NCBI GenBank assembly: GCA_027069135.1
Contig: JALXFE010000616.1
Coordinates: 1 to 34,871 of the forward strand
Source of the DNA: Thermoanaerobaculia bacterium
GTDB lineage: Bacteria; Acidobacteriota; Thermoanaerobaculia; Multivoradales; JAHZIX01
Length of the DNA stretch: 34,871 nucleotides
Direction of reading: 5' to 3'
The position numbers were made by a program, and so were the translations under genes. The notes under the pieces were generated by a model. The model searched no databases, was not told the DNA's origin, and worked only from the letters and a program-made list of their open reading frames with translations. Shown piece after piece: positions 24,896 through 34,081 of this stretch (the stretch's first letter is position 1; every line of letters begins with the position of its first letter).

Positions 24896-26443
24896 ATGAA
24901 CCGTATCCAACGCGAAGCTCGCATCGATTTGGAATCACTGGAGGGCCTTGAGGCTTCTCCGGTCGCGGACCTCTTGAAGCACACGCTGACCGGACGCCCG
25001 CCGGTCGAGGCCCGCCAGGTCTTCGTCAACCGGACGCTGCGGATGGAGCGCATCCGCTACATCGGCTTCGACATGGATTGGACCCTGGCGGATTACGACG
25101 AGCAGGAGCTCACCGCCCTGGCCTTCCGAATGACCCTGGAACGGTTGGTCGAGCGTTTCGACTATCCCTCGGAGGTGTACCGGGCTGAATGCCGGCCCCA
25201 ATTTGCCCGCCGCGGTCTGATGATCGATACCGAGGAAGGGATGGTGATGAAGATGAACCGGCACCGGTACGTGGGCCGGGCGTACCATGGCCGGGAGTTC
25301 CTGCCGCCGAAAGAGCGAGCCCACCACTACCGCCGGGAGCCGATCCAGCCGGCCAGCAACCGCTTTCATTTCGTCGACACCCTCTTCGATCTGCCGGAGG
25401 TTCACCTCTTCTCCGAGCTCGTGGAGCTCAAAAAGCTCGGTATCCCGCTGCCGGCCTACCGCCGGATCTTCAAGGACACCCGCAAAGCCATCGATTCGAT
25501 CCACGCCGACGGCACGCTCAAGGCTAAGATCCTCGCCGACCTCCCCCGCTACCTGCCGCGGGATGAAGAGCTGCTCCTGGCCCTGCACCGGCTCGCTTTA
25601 GACGGCCGCAAGCTTCTGCTGATCACCAACTCCGAGTGGTTCTTTACCGACGCCGTCTGCCGCCATCTCTTCGACGGTGGGGAGCCGGGGCTTTCCGCCT
25701 GGCGCCAGATCTTCGATTTGGTGGTCGTTGAATCCTGCAAACCGAGCTTCTTCCGCAAGCCGAATCCCTTCGTCGAGCTGACTCCCGGCAGCGGTGCCCA
25801 GTCGGCGACAGCGACGGAGGGCGCGAAGTGTGCCGCGCCGCGTTGGGGTGGGGTCTACTCCGGCGGCAGCCGCGCCGGCTTGATGGAGCTTCTGGATTGT
25901 CTGGGGGAACAGGTTCTCTACGTGGGAGACCATATCTACGGCGACATCCTGAGCTCGAAGCGGGTCTCCACCTGGAGGACCGCGCTGGTCGTTCGGGAAT
26001 TGGAGGATGAGATCAGCGCCCGCCGGGAGCTGACCTCCCAACATCGCCACGCCGAGGTCCTGCGTTCCGAGCTGGCGGATTTTGGGCGCCGGATGGACGA
26101 CGTGCGGGATCTCCTGCGCCTTTACCGAACCCTGGCGGAGCGCGGGGAGTTGCCCGAAGACGGGGACGGCCTGGACCGGATCGAGGCCTATTTAAAGGGA
26201 ATGCGTCGGGAGCATAAGGTGATGCGCCTGCACAAGAACCGACTCCAGGGCACCATCTCGGATGCCATCAACCCCTATTGGGGATCGGTCTTCAAGCAGG
26301 GGAGCAACAAAAGCCTCTTCGGCAGCCAGGTCGACGACTTCGCTTGTTTCTACACCTCACGGGTCAGCAACCTAGCAGCCTACGGCAGCCACCATTATTT
26401 CCGGGTGCTCCAGGATCAGATGATGCACGACGCCATCATCTGA
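24896..26443 (+). CDS. HAD-family 5'-nucleotidase (cytosolic purine nucleotidase, HAD-IG type)
   Basis: 515 residues from the ATG at 24896, with GAGAGGA at 24882-24888 as ribosome site. The frame is open back into the tRNA but cannot start there sensibly. Motif I is GFDMDWTLADY, with nucleophile Asp59 and acid Asp61. Motif II is LLLITNSEWF, the motif III lysine is in SCKPSFF and motif IV is YVGDHIYGDIL. This matches the IMP/GMP 5'-nucleotidase (cN-II like) family, which removes phosphate from purine nucleotides. A stretch of about 25 residues (around AQSATATEGAKCAAP) between the motifs looks like a lineage-specific insertion. It converges on the tolC-like gene. Confidence 0.88.
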   Translation: MNRIQREARIDLESLEGLEASPVADLLKHTLTGRPPVEARQVFVNRTLRMERIRYIGFDMDWTLADYDEQELTALAFRMTLERLVERFDYPSEVYRAECRPQFARRGLMIDTEEGMVMKMNRHRYVGRAYHGREFLPPKERAHHYRREPIQPASNRFHFVDTLFDLPEVHLFSELVELKKLGIPLPAYRRIFKDTRKAIDSIHADGTLKAKILADLPRYLPRDEELLLALHRLALDGRKLLLITNSEWFFTDAVCRHLFDGGEPGLSAWRQIFDLVVVESCKPSFFRKPNPFVELTPGSGAQSATATEGAKCAAPRWGGVYSGGSRAGLMELLDCLGEQVLYVGDHIYGDILSSKRVSTWRTALVVRELEDEISARRELTSQHRHAEVLRSELADFGRRMDDVRDLLRLYRTLAERGELPEDGDGLDRIEAYLKGMRREHKVMRLHKNRLQGTISDAINPYWGSVFKQGSNKSLFGSQVDDFACFYTSRVSNLAAYGSHHYFRVLQDQMMHDAII

Positions 26444-26455
26444 GCTTCAAGAAGA

Positions 26456-26565
26456 GGGGCGTCGGCTTCGCCGGGCATGAATGCCCGGGCTGGTTTCGAG
26501 CCCGCCTGAAGGCGGCCGGGGGCAAAGGGGTGTCAGCTTCGCCGGGCATGAATGCCCGGGCTTGG
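26456..26565. repeat. Two REP-like palindromic repeats between convergent genes
   Basis: A 27-bp block is identical at 26465-26491 and 26536-26562 (71-bp period), within longer similar flanks (26456-26493 and 26527-26565). Each copy contains the palindrome CCGGGCAT-GA-ATGCCCGG (26471-26488 and 26542-26559). Between them lies another hairpin, CCGCCT-GA-AGGCGG (26502-26515). The array sits between the nucleotidase stop and the tolC stop, the usual place of REP/BIME elements. No transposase is nearby. Confidence 0.75.
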
Positions 26566-26571
26566 CACCCT

Positions 26572-28218
26572 CTAGCCTTCTGGAACCGAGACCTGGATCC
26601 CCCGCTCTTCCAAGAGAGTGCCGAGGGAGAGGTAATACTCCACCAGCCGGCTGCGGAAGTTGGTGATGGCGCGGACTTCGGTGCTCTGGGCCTCGGCCAG
26701 GTCTTCCTGGATCTGGAGGACCTGGAAGCTGGTCGACATGCCATTCTCGAAGCGTTTGCGTTCGGCCTCGAGGCTCTTCTCCTGCGCTCGACGGGAAGCT
26801 CTGGCGGCATCGACCTCGCGGGCGGCAGCTTCCACTTGACGCACCGCGCTGCGAACTTCGGAGGAGATCTGCAACTCGAGGTCCGTCATCGTCACCTGCC
26901 CTCTCTCGAGGGCCAGGTCTGCGATGGTGCTGAGGGCCTTGGCCGAGCGGTTCTGCAAGGGGAAGGAGAAGGTCAGCCCTACGGACCAACCGTCCGCGTC
27001 CCGCTTCAAGACATCCGAGAAGGCGTCGAAAATATCGCCGTCCCGCAGTACGTTGTTGGGGTCCGGTTGCCCGGTGATCGGATCCGGGGCAAGAAGCCGG
27101 CCGTCGACGGCGTTGGCGCCGTAGCCCAAGGTCAGATCCAATTGGGGGCGCTTCTGATTGGTGAAGAATCTCGAGTCGATCTCCAGGCGCTCGATGGCCA
27201 ACTCCTGCTGGCGGACTTCCGGGCGTTCGCTCAAGGCCTTGGAGATCGCCTGGTGGAGATCGATCTCCATCTCGTCGACCACCGGCTCGGTGATGGGGAG
27301 GATCTTCCAATCCCAGGCCGGGCCCTGATCCAGATTCAAAAGGCGCCGCAGGGAATCCTCGGCGTCGCCCACGGCGGCCTGATTGCGGATGATGTCGCCT
27401 TCCCGCTGCGCGATGCCGGCTTCGCTCTGCACCAACTCGAAGGGAGCCAGGGTGCCGACCTCGACGCGGATCCGGTTGCGCTCATGAAGCTCTTTGGCCA
27501 GATCGAGGCTCTGCTGAGAGACCTCCAGCTGTTTGAGGGCCCGCACCAGCTCCCAATAGGCGTTGTCGACCTGGCGCAGGGTGTCGATGACCAGCAGCTC
27601 GAAGCCTTCCTGGCCGGTGGCGGTGTTCTTGCGGGCGAGGAGGATTCCCCGCTGCGTGTTGCGGCGACCGAAGCCGCGCAGCAGGGGCTGGGTAAAGCCC
27701 AGGTTGAAGGTCGAAGAAAAGCTCGGGTTCGGGTTGGAGAAGGAGCTGTTGTCCTCGGAGCGAGAATTTCTCCACGTCAGGGATGCCGTTCCGCCGAAGC
27801 TCGTCAGTTGGCTAAAGCCAAAGTTGAAGTCCGCAGCGGTGGACTCGACGACGTTGGCGCCGGCCAGGGTGGATCTCGCCGGGGAGGCGGTCTCCGAGCT
27901 CGAGGTATCGGCGGAGATTCCCAGATCGTAGATCGCGGCCTCTTGAATTTCCCGTTGCAGGGTCTGGGCGAAATCGTAGCGCTCAAGGACCAGGCCGAGG
28001 TTGCGCTGCAGGGCGATTTCCACCGCCGAGCTCAGGGTCAGCTCCAGAGTATCGCCCTTGAGAGCCATCTCCGGAGTGTCCGGGATCGGCTGCAGCTCCG
28101 TGCTGACGGCGATTCCGTCCGCCGCCAACGGGGCGTGGAAGAGGACGGCAAGGATCGGGACCAGGAGGTATCGGCCAAGGGCTCCCGGAGCAGTCGAATC
28201 GGGCACAACGCGGGTCAT
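26572..28218 (-). CDS. TolC family outer membrane efflux protein
   Basis: 548 residues from the ATG at 28216-28218, chosen because GAGGAG lies 6 bases upstream. A signal peptide (about 1-34, with YLLVPILAVLFHAPLAADG) precedes two OEP-type halves. The N-terminal half has LTLSSAVEIALQRNLGLVLERYD and the beta-strand part with NLGFTQPLLRGFGRRN. The second half contains long helices (LERGQVTMTDLELQISSEVRSAVRQVEAAAREVDAA) and ends with ITNFRSRLVEYYLSLGTLLEE. TolC proteins form trimeric channels for efflux or type I secretion. No membrane-fusion or RND pump gene is present. It lies 81 bp after the oppF-like gene. Confidence 0.9.
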   Translation of the reverse strand: MTRVVPDSTAPGALGRYLLVPILAVLFHAPLAADGIAVSTELQPIPDTPEMALKGDTLELTLSSAVEIALQRNLGLVLERYDFAQTLQREIQEAAIYDLGISADTSSSETASPARSTLAGANVVESTAADFNFGFSQLTSFGGTASLTWRNSRSEDNSSFSNPNPSFSSTFNLGFTQPLLRGFGRRNTQRGILLARKNTATGQEGFELLVIDTLRQVDNAYWELVRALKQLEVSQQSLDLAKELHERNRIRVEVGTLAPFELVQSEAGIAQREGDIIRNQAAVGDAEDSLRRLLNLDQGPAWDWKILPITEPVVDEMEIDLHQAISKALSERPEVRQQELAIERLEIDSRFFTNQKRPQLDLTLGYGANAVDGRLLAPDPITGQPDPNNVLRDGDIFDAFSDVLKRDADGWSVGLTFSFPLQNRSAKALSTIADLALERGQVTMTDLELQISSEVRSAVRQVEAAAREVDAARASRRAQEKSLEAERKRFENGMSTSFQVLQIQEDLAEAQSTEVRAITNFRSRLVEYYLSLGTLLEERGIQVSVPEG

Positions 28219-28299
28219 GGAATTCTCCTCTTTCATTGGATCTTCAGGAAGCCTTGTCGAGATGGTGGTTCTCAAGGTGCCGAATCCTTCGGTCCTAGT

Positions 28300-29322
28300 T
28301 CAGTTCTCGCTACGTGATTGCGGCGAAAAGGTTCCGTTAGGGACGACCTCCCGCTGCAACTCCCCTGGATAATGACACGCGGCAAGGCCGCCTTTCGTTA
28401 ACGGCTGAAGAGTCGGTAGGACCTCTCGGCATCGCTGCTGAGCCACCGGACAACGGGGATGAAAAGCACATCCGGAAGGCGGTGCGGTAGCGCTCGGGAG
28501 CTCGCCGCCGAGGACGATTCGGCCCCTTCTCTGCTTCGGATCCGGCAAGGGTACCGAAGATAGGAGGCTCACCGAATAGGGATGCTGCGCGTCGAGGAGA
28601 TGGCGGGCCTCCAAAACCTCTACGATTCGCCCCAAATACATGACCGCCACCCGGTCGGCGATCTGCTCGACCAAGGCCAAATCATGGGCGATGAAGAGTA
28701 AGGTCAGGCCCAGCTCCTGCTGCAAGCTGTAGAGCAGGTTGATGACCTGGGCCCGAACGGAGACATCCAGGGCTGACACCGGCTCGTCCGCCACCAGGAA
28801 CTCCGGCTCCGTGGCCAGGGCCCGGGCGATACCGATGCGCTGGCGCTGGCCGCCGGAGAACTCGTGGGGGAAACGGTCCAGGGCGGAGGCCGGCAGACCG
28901 ACCATGTCCAGAAGCTCCCGGCAACGCCGAGGCCTTCCCTCTTTCGGCACCAGACGGTGGACCGCCAACGGTTCTTCGAGGAGGCTCGATACCCTCATCC
29001 GAGGATTCAAGGAGCCGTAGGGGTCCTGAAAAATCATCTGGAACCGTCGCCGTCGGCGGCGCAGCTCGCGGCCCCGCAGGGCGGTGAGATCTTCGCCATC
29101 GAGAAGAACCTGGCCCCGGGTCGGCTCGATCAGGCGCATCAGGCAGCGTCCCAAGGTCGTCTTGCCGCTCCCGGACTCCCCGACCAGAGCGAAACACTCC
29201 CGTCGCTCGATCGATAGATCGACACTTTCGAGAGCCCGGACCACGGGGCGATGTTTCGCCAACAGAGCGTTCCCGGTCGAAAAATGCTTGGTGAGGCCCC
29301 GAGCTTCGATCAGCGGCGTCAC
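28300..29322 (-). CDS. Oligopeptide/dipeptide ABC transporter ATPase (OppF/DppF type)
   Basis: 340 residues from a GTG that overlaps the upstream stop as GTGA. Walker A GESGSGKTT (48-56), Q-loop FQDPYGSLNPRMRV, signature FSGGQRQRIGIARAL (155-169) and Walker B FLVADE (175-180) are intact. The C-terminal extension typical of the Opp family has the Cys pattern GCAFHPRC...RC, a possible iron-sulphur or zinc site. It pairs with the preceding OppD-like ATPase. No permease or binding protein is in the window. Confidence 0.93.
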   Translation of the reverse strand: MTPLIEARGLTKHFSTGNALLAKHRPVVRALESVDLSIERRECFALVGESGSGKTTLGRCLMRLIEPTRGQVLLDGEDLTALRGRELRRRRRRFQMIFQDPYGSLNPRMRVSSLLEEPLAVHRLVPKEGRPRRCRELLDMVGLPASALDRFPHEFSGGQRQRIGIARALATEPEFLVADEPVSALDVSVRAQVINLLYSLQQELGLTLLFIAHDLALVEQIADRVAVMYLGRIVEVLEARHLLDAQHPYSVSLLSSVPLPDPKQRRGRIVLGGELPSATAPPSGCAFHPRCPVAQQRCREVLPTLQPLTKGGLAACHYPGELQREVVPNGTFSPQSRSEN

Positions 29323-30320
29323 GGCGTGGTTCCTTTCTCCTCGGCGGGAATGGCCCGGAGAAAACAGCGGGTTCGGCGGTCGCCCTCAAAGGAGATCAAC
29401 GGCGGGGCCTCGAGGGAGCACCGATCCAGCCGTTCGGCGCATCGGGGGTGGAAAGCGCAGCCGGAGGGGCGGTGCTCCGCTTCCGGGACCTGGCCCGGGA
29501 TGGAGGGTAGCTCTCCCCGCGCCGCCGGCCGGCCCAGATATGGCAAGGCCGCCAACAGGCCCCGGGTATAGGGGTGCTCCGGAGCCCGAAAGAGCTGCGC
29601 TGCGGGGGCCTCCTCCACCAGTTGTCCGGCGTACATGACCAACACCCGCTCGCAGGTCTCGGCGATGACCGCCAGATCGTGGGAGACGAGCAGCACGGCC
29701 AGGTTCAGCTCTTCCCGCAGTCTCTCCAGCAGCTCGAGGATCTGCGCCTGGATCGTCACGTCGAGGGCCGTCGTCGGCTCGTCCGCCAGCAATAACTTGG
29801 GGCGACCGGCCAAGGCCATGGCGATCATGGCCCGTTGCCGCTGCCCACCGGAGAGCTCATGGGGATAGGACGATAGCCGACGCCGAGGCTCCGGAATCGC
29901 TACCATCTCGAGGAGCTGCTCCGCTTCTTCCCGAGCTTCTCGTTTGCCCAAGGGACGATGGAGACGGATGGCCTCCACGATCTGAGAACCGATGGTGAGG
30001 ACCGGGTTCATGGCGGTGGAAGGTTCTTGGAAGACCATCGAGATTTCCGAACCGCGAAATCTTCGCCATTGAGGCTCCCGGAGGCCGGTAAGCTCCGTGC
30101 CTTCGAAGAGGATCTTGCCGCCTAAGAGCTTCCCGGGGGGAGGAATGAGGCCCAGAATAGCCAGGGCCGTGAGGCTCTTCCCGGATCCGGACTCCCCGAC
30201 CAACCCCACCAATTCGCCGCGCTGAACATGGAAGGAAAGATCTCGCACCACGGGATTCCATCCGCCGCCGGGTCGAGGAAAGCCCAGACTCAGCCCCTCG
30301 ATGTCTAATAGCGCGGTCAT
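29319..30320 (-). CDS. Oligopeptide/dipeptide ABC transporter ATPase (OppD/DppD type)
   Basis: 333 residues from the ATG at 30318-30320; a longer frame upstream overlaps pepA and is not likely. Walker A GESGSGKSL (42-50), the signature LSGGQRQRAMIAMAL, Walker B LLLADEPTTALD and the C-terminal GCAFHPRCAERLDRC are present. OppD and OppF form the ATPase heterodimer of peptide importers. The gene begins 10 bp after the pepA stop and overlaps the oppF-like gene by 4 bp, so peptide import and peptide breakdown appear to be expressed together. Confidence 0.93.
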   Translation of the reverse strand: MTALLDIEGLSLGFPRPGGGWNPVVRDLSFHVQRGELVGLVGESGSGKSLTALAILGLIPPPGKLLGGKILFEGTELTGLREPQWRRFRGSEISMVFQEPSTAMNPVLTIGSQIVEAIRLHRPLGKREAREEAEQLLEMVAIPEPRRRLSSYPHELSGGQRQRAMIAMALAGRPKLLLADEPTTALDVTIQAQILELLERLREELNLAVLLVSHDLAVIAETCERVLVMYAGQLVEEAPAAQLFRAPEHPYTRGLLAALPYLGRPAARGELPSIPGQVPEAEHRPSGCAFHPRCAERLDRCSLEAPPLISFEGDRRTRCFLRAIPAEEKGTTP

Positions 30321-30330
30321 CGGCTTGGGG

Positions 30331-31809
30331 TTAGGAAGAGCGCTGGTGGATCCACTCCACCGCCAGGGCCACGCCGTATCCCGTCGCTCCGCCCCGCCCC
30401 CGGTCACTGGGAGTGTGGGCCGTGCCGGCGATGTCGAGATGAGCCCATTTCTTGAAATTTCCTACGAACTCAGAAAGAAAACCCGCCGCCAAGCCCGCGG
30501 CTCCGAACCGACCGGCAGAATTGCGAAGATCCGCGTGATTGCCTTTCATCTCCTCAGAGTACTCGTTCCAGAGAGGCAAACGCCAGAGCTGCTCACCGGA
30601 GGCTCGGGCGGCATCTTCCAATTCCCTAGCGAGGTCGTCGTCCGGAGTGAAAAGGGCTGCTCCGAATCTTCCCAAGGCCACCACGGCGCCGCCGGTGAGG
30701 GTCGAATATTCCAGAAGGGCGTCGGGCTGCTCTTCGACCGCCCAGGCCAGGGCGTCGGCCAGAACGAGCCTGCCCTCGGCGTCGGTGTTGAGGATCTCTA
30801 CGGTTTTTCCGTTGTAGCAACGCAGGATATCGCCCGGCCGGTAGGCATCGCCGCCGGGCATATTCTCCGCCATGGGCAGGTATACCCTCAGCCGCACGGG
30901 CAAGTCCAGGCGGGCTACGGCCTGGGCCACCGCCAGCATCGAACAGGCACCGCTCTTATCGTATTTCATGTCCACCATGCTGGAGTTGGACTTGAGAGAT
31001 AGGCCCCCGGAATCGAAGGTGACACCCTTTCCTACCAGCGCGATGAGGGGACCGGTCTGCCCCCACTCCAGGCGCAATAACCGCGGCGGATTCGCAGATC
31101 CTCGACCGACGCCGAGGATTCCTCCCATGCCCCGCGCCGCCAATTCCTCCGGGCCCAACTCCAAAACGTCAAATCCTAGGGGGGTCAGGGTTTCGCGGGC
31201 CTGCTCGGCAAACCAACGGGGCGTCGCTTCCGAGGCCGGGCAGTTGGCCAGACCTCGAGCGAGAGCCACGGCTTCGGCCAGGATCCGAGCCCGCACCAGA
31301 GCTCTTTGGTAGGTCGCCAGCTCCCCCGACGGCGGCGAGAGCTGGATCTTCGCCAGCTGTCGGTCTTCCAACTCTTGGAGCTTGCGGAAACGATCGTAAC
31401 GGTAGTCGGAGAGCAGAAGATGACGGGCGATGCGCTCCGCCGCGTTGGCTCCTATCGTCTCCGCATGCTTTGGAAAAACGATCCCGAGGCGAGTGCCCCC
31501 GTTGATCCGGGCATGGCCGGTCAGGGAATGAAGCCAGCCGTTGGTCCTCCCGGCGTCGAAGCGCTCGCGGGGGCCCAGCCCCCAGAGGGTGAGCACCGTG
31601 GGGCGCCCTCGGTTGCTGGCGGCGGCCAGATGGGTTTCCACCCGTTGGGTCCATTGCCCCTTCCAACCGGGACGGTGGCCGAGTTGCCCGACGGCCTCCG
31701 CCAGGGCTTCCCCTAAAGAATCGGAGGGCGGTGCCTCTCCTTGAAAACATCCTATGGCGACATGGTCGGCGGTCAATCGACCCTTCGCAGCTGTTGCGAT
31801 CGCTACCAA
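30331..31809 (-). CDS. pepA: Leucyl aminopeptidase (M17 family)
   Basis: 492 residues if translation starts at the TTG at 31807-31809. That codon has a GAGGGAG-type ribosome site 8 bases upstream and puts the conserved N-terminal domain (ADHVAIGCFQGE) at the expected position. An ATG at 31872 and a TTG at 31893 are alternatives without a ribosome site. The catalytic domain shows the M17 metal and active-site motifs VGKGVTFDSGGLSLK, MKYDKSGA and NTDAEGRLVLAD. The enzyme removes N-terminal residues from peptides using two metal ions. It leads an operon with the oppD/oppF-like genes. A weak -10 (TAGACT, 31894-31899) lies upstream. Confidence 0.92.
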   Translation of the reverse strand: MVAIATAAKGRLTADHVAIGCFQGEAPPSDSLGEALAEAVGQLGHRPGWKGQWTQRVETHLAAASNRGRPTVLTLWGLGPRERFDAGRTNGWLHSLTGHARINGGTRLGIVFPKHAETIGANAAERIARHLLLSDYRYDRFRKLQELEDRQLAKIQLSPPSGELATYQRALVRARILAEAVALARGLANCPASEATPRWFAEQARETLTPLGFDVLELGPEELAARGMGGILGVGRGSANPPRLLRLEWGQTGPLIALVGKGVTFDSGGLSLKSNSSMVDMKYDKSGACSMLAVAQAVARLDLPVRLRVYLPMAENMPGGDAYRPGDILRCYNGKTVEILNTDAEGRLVLADALAWAVEEQPDALLEYSTLTGGAVVALGRFGAALFTPDDDLARELEDAARASGEQLWRLPLWNEYSEEMKGNHADLRNSAGRFGAAGLAAGFLSEFVGNFKKWAHLDIAGTAHTPSDRGRGGATGYGVALAVEWIHQRSS

Positions 31810-32038
31810 AACATAAACTCCCTCTCGAGTCGGGGAACTTGGCTTCCGGGGGGGAGCCGACGGACCCAACATCGGCCCGGGTCGACGGCGCAAAGTCTAG
31901 CAGGGGATGGCATGCTTTTCCCGCCACAGATACAAGCCCAAGCCGCTACTTGATTCCGGATCGGCCCCCGTCGGGTTCTCCGTGTTATACGATTCGTCGG
32001 CCCGGTGCGCTTTTCGGATCGTGCCCTCCGGGACCACC

Positions 32039-34054
32039 ATGATGCCAACACTAAATCTGAGCCAGATTCTTCGGGGCCCCTTCAACTTCCTGCGTCCGGA
32101 GCCGGAGGAAATCCGTAGGCTGGTGCCCAACGCGCCCGATACCCTTCCGTTCCCCTTGAGAATCTTCCTGGAGGACGAGGCCATGACCCCCCTGTGGGGG
32201 TTTCCGGTGCTCAAGTCCCCGGACTTTGAGCGTCTCCGCCTTTCCTTGCAGGAGTATCTCGTCCAGGAGGAACTCGCTCAGGCCTCGATCCACCAGCGCA
32301 CCACGACAAATGCCGTCGCCTACAACCAAGCCTGGGAAAATTACCGAACCCTCCTGACCCGGGTCCTCGAAAACGTCACCCTTTCCAGCTACGGCCGAAA
32401 TTACCCCAGCATTTTCTGGTTGATCCATAGCCAGGATGTCGCCCGTTGCCTCAAAGACACACCTCGTCGGTTGTGCCGACTGGACCTGGAACTGGGACGA
32501 AATCACGGAGATCGGTTGAAATACAAGGTTTTCGACCGATACCAGGACCGCCTGCTTTCGACCACCTACGATCTGGTCAATCGTCTCGCCATGGACACCG
32601 AGGAAATGGAAGAAGAGCTCTTCCCTCGGCTCCTGCGCTGGATGCTCGACAACGTCCTGATTTTTACCGAGGACCACATCAGCAACACCCTGGTGGAGCT
32701 CGATAGCTATTTCCGGGGCTATCTCAAGATCGACAGCCGGCAATTCCGCCGCCGCCGGGAGTCTCTCATCGCCTGGCATGGCCAGCTGCTCCAACACGAC
32801 GCGAGCCTGCGCAACGTCGTGACCCGCCTCTTGGAACCCCGCCCCGACGACCGCCCCTCTTTTCTCTTGAACCGCCGGGGCTACGTCTCTTTCCTCTCCC
32901 GCGTCGCGAGTTACGACGAGGCGACGCTGCTGACACCGGAGCTCGTCCAGGTCTGGGAAAACTTGTTGATCAAGCTCAAGGAGTTCGAGATTTTCCGGTC
33001 CCTGCGCCGCTTCGCGGTCCCCATCCGCCAGGAGGCCTTCAAGCTTTACGGGGATTTCGGAAACCGTCTACGCCCCCGCGGCAAATCTCCGGATATCGCG
33101 CTTTCCTCCGCCACGAGACCGATGGATTTCATGGCCCCCTGGGTCGTGGATCCGCTGATCTTTCGCTACGGCCTGGTCTACGACATCACGGATTTTTCGA
33201 GCCTGATCTCGGATCTGCGCAAGATCGACGCCGAGGCCCAGGACCGCTCCTTCCGGATGATGTTCCGCTTCCAGCGGCGGGTGAACCGGCTGGCCAACTC
33301 CTACCGCATGAAGTTGGAAAAATACCTCGGGGACGGCGCCTTTTACTCCAGCCGTCACCCTCGGGATCTTCTGATCTGCGCCGTACGCTTGCAGCGCTAC
33401 TACGTCCAGGCTCTGGAGGAAGGGCTGTTTTTTGATCGGGGCCTCCGGGTGGCACTCAATTTCGGCTCCTACCGCCTCATTCCGTTGCGCACCGGCGGTC
33501 CCGGCGCGGAAGCGGAACGCTACGAGTTTTTTGGCCATGGGGTCGTCGAGCTGACCCGCCTGACGACCGGCAAGGCCAGCCGGGAGATCGAAGACGTCAA
33601 GAATATGCTCATCTCTCAAGGTTACCCGGAGGCGACCGTACACCGCTTCTTTGCACCCCTGGTGCAAAAGAAGGTGGATATGGTCGACCCCCAGGAAGAG
33701 CGGCGTCAGTTCTTCGCCTATATCAACAGCAACGGCCATCTGGTCAACGAGGGCATCGTAGCGACGGGGAAGTTCATCGAGCAGCTGGATATGGCCTTAG
33801 GACCGGTGGGGCTGTACCGAGGCACGGCCCGGGATCGGGGGTACCTCGTCCTGGAGCTGGTGGACGGCGCCAAGAACGATTTCCGCGTGGGCCTGCGAAA
33901 GCTCGGTCTGGCAAGCCTCAAGGGATTGGACCGACTGGCCGTCTACGAGATTCTGGACGGCGAGCAGATCGATCCCTTGAGCCTGGTGAAAATCCCGCGG
34001 GAGAGCTTGCTCCGAGCCCTGGACCGGGACCACCTGGAAGAAACCCACAGCTAA
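32039..34054 (+). CDS. Large protein with a degenerate class III nucleotidyl cyclase-like C-terminal domain
   Basis: 671 residues from the first of two adjacent ATGs (32039; the second, 32042, is also possible, and numbering here is from the second). The frame is open upstream to 31907, but that part looks non-coding. Residues 1-360 are mainly helical and match nothing I know. Residues about 376-510 resemble a cyclase homology domain: LVYDITDFSSLI (D381, metal), LEKYLGDGAF (K427, D431, metal), GLRVALNFGSYRLIPL and YEFFGHGVVELTRL (R506). The transition-state Asn of active cyclases seems replaced. A further domain (about 550-640) follows. purC begins 27 bp downstream, so cotranscription is likely. 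Confidence 0.75.
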   Translation: MMPTLNLSQILRGPFNFLRPEPEEIRRLVPNAPDTLPFPLRIFLEDEAMTPLWGFPVLKSPDFERLRLSLQEYLVQEELAQASIHQRTTTNAVAYNQAWENYRTLLTRVLENVTLSSYGRNYPSIFWLIHSQDVARCLKDTPRRLCRLDLELGRNHGDRLKYKVFDRYQDRLLSTTYDLVNRLAMDTEEMEEELFPRLLRWMLDNVLIFTEDHISNTLVELDSYFRGYLKIDSRQFRRRRESLIAWHGQLLQHDASLRNVVTRLLEPRPDDRPSFLLNRRGYVSFLSRVASYDEATLLTPELVQVWENLLIKLKEFEIFRSLRRFAVPIRQEAFKLYGDFGNRLRPRGKSPDIALSSATRPMDFMAPWVVDPLIFRYGLVYDITDFSSLISDLRKIDAEAQDRSFRMMFRFQRRVNRLANSYRMKLEKYLGDGAFYSSRHPRDLLICAVRLQRYYVQALEEGLFFDRGLRVALNFGSYRLIPLRTGGPGAEAERYEFFGHGVVELTRLTTGKASREIEDVKNMLISQGYPEATVHRFFAPLVQKKVDMVDPQEERRQFFAYINSNGHLVNEGIVATGKFIEQLDMALGPVGLYRGTARDRGYLVLELVDGAKNDFRVGLRKLGLASLKGLDRLAVYEILDGEQIDPLSLVKIPRESLLRALDRDHLEETHS

Positions 34055-34081
34055 GAGAGCCCTAAGAGGGAGACCCGAACC

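Noticed and set aside
26436-26810. Small reading frames across the palindromic repeats
   Set aside because: They are translations of the REP-like repeats and antisense tolC sequence, not genes.
26278-28317. Long open frame of 679 codons on the plus strand
   Set aside because: It lies antisense to the well-supported tolC-like gene and its product is low in recognisable motifs; it is a shadow of high-GC codon use.
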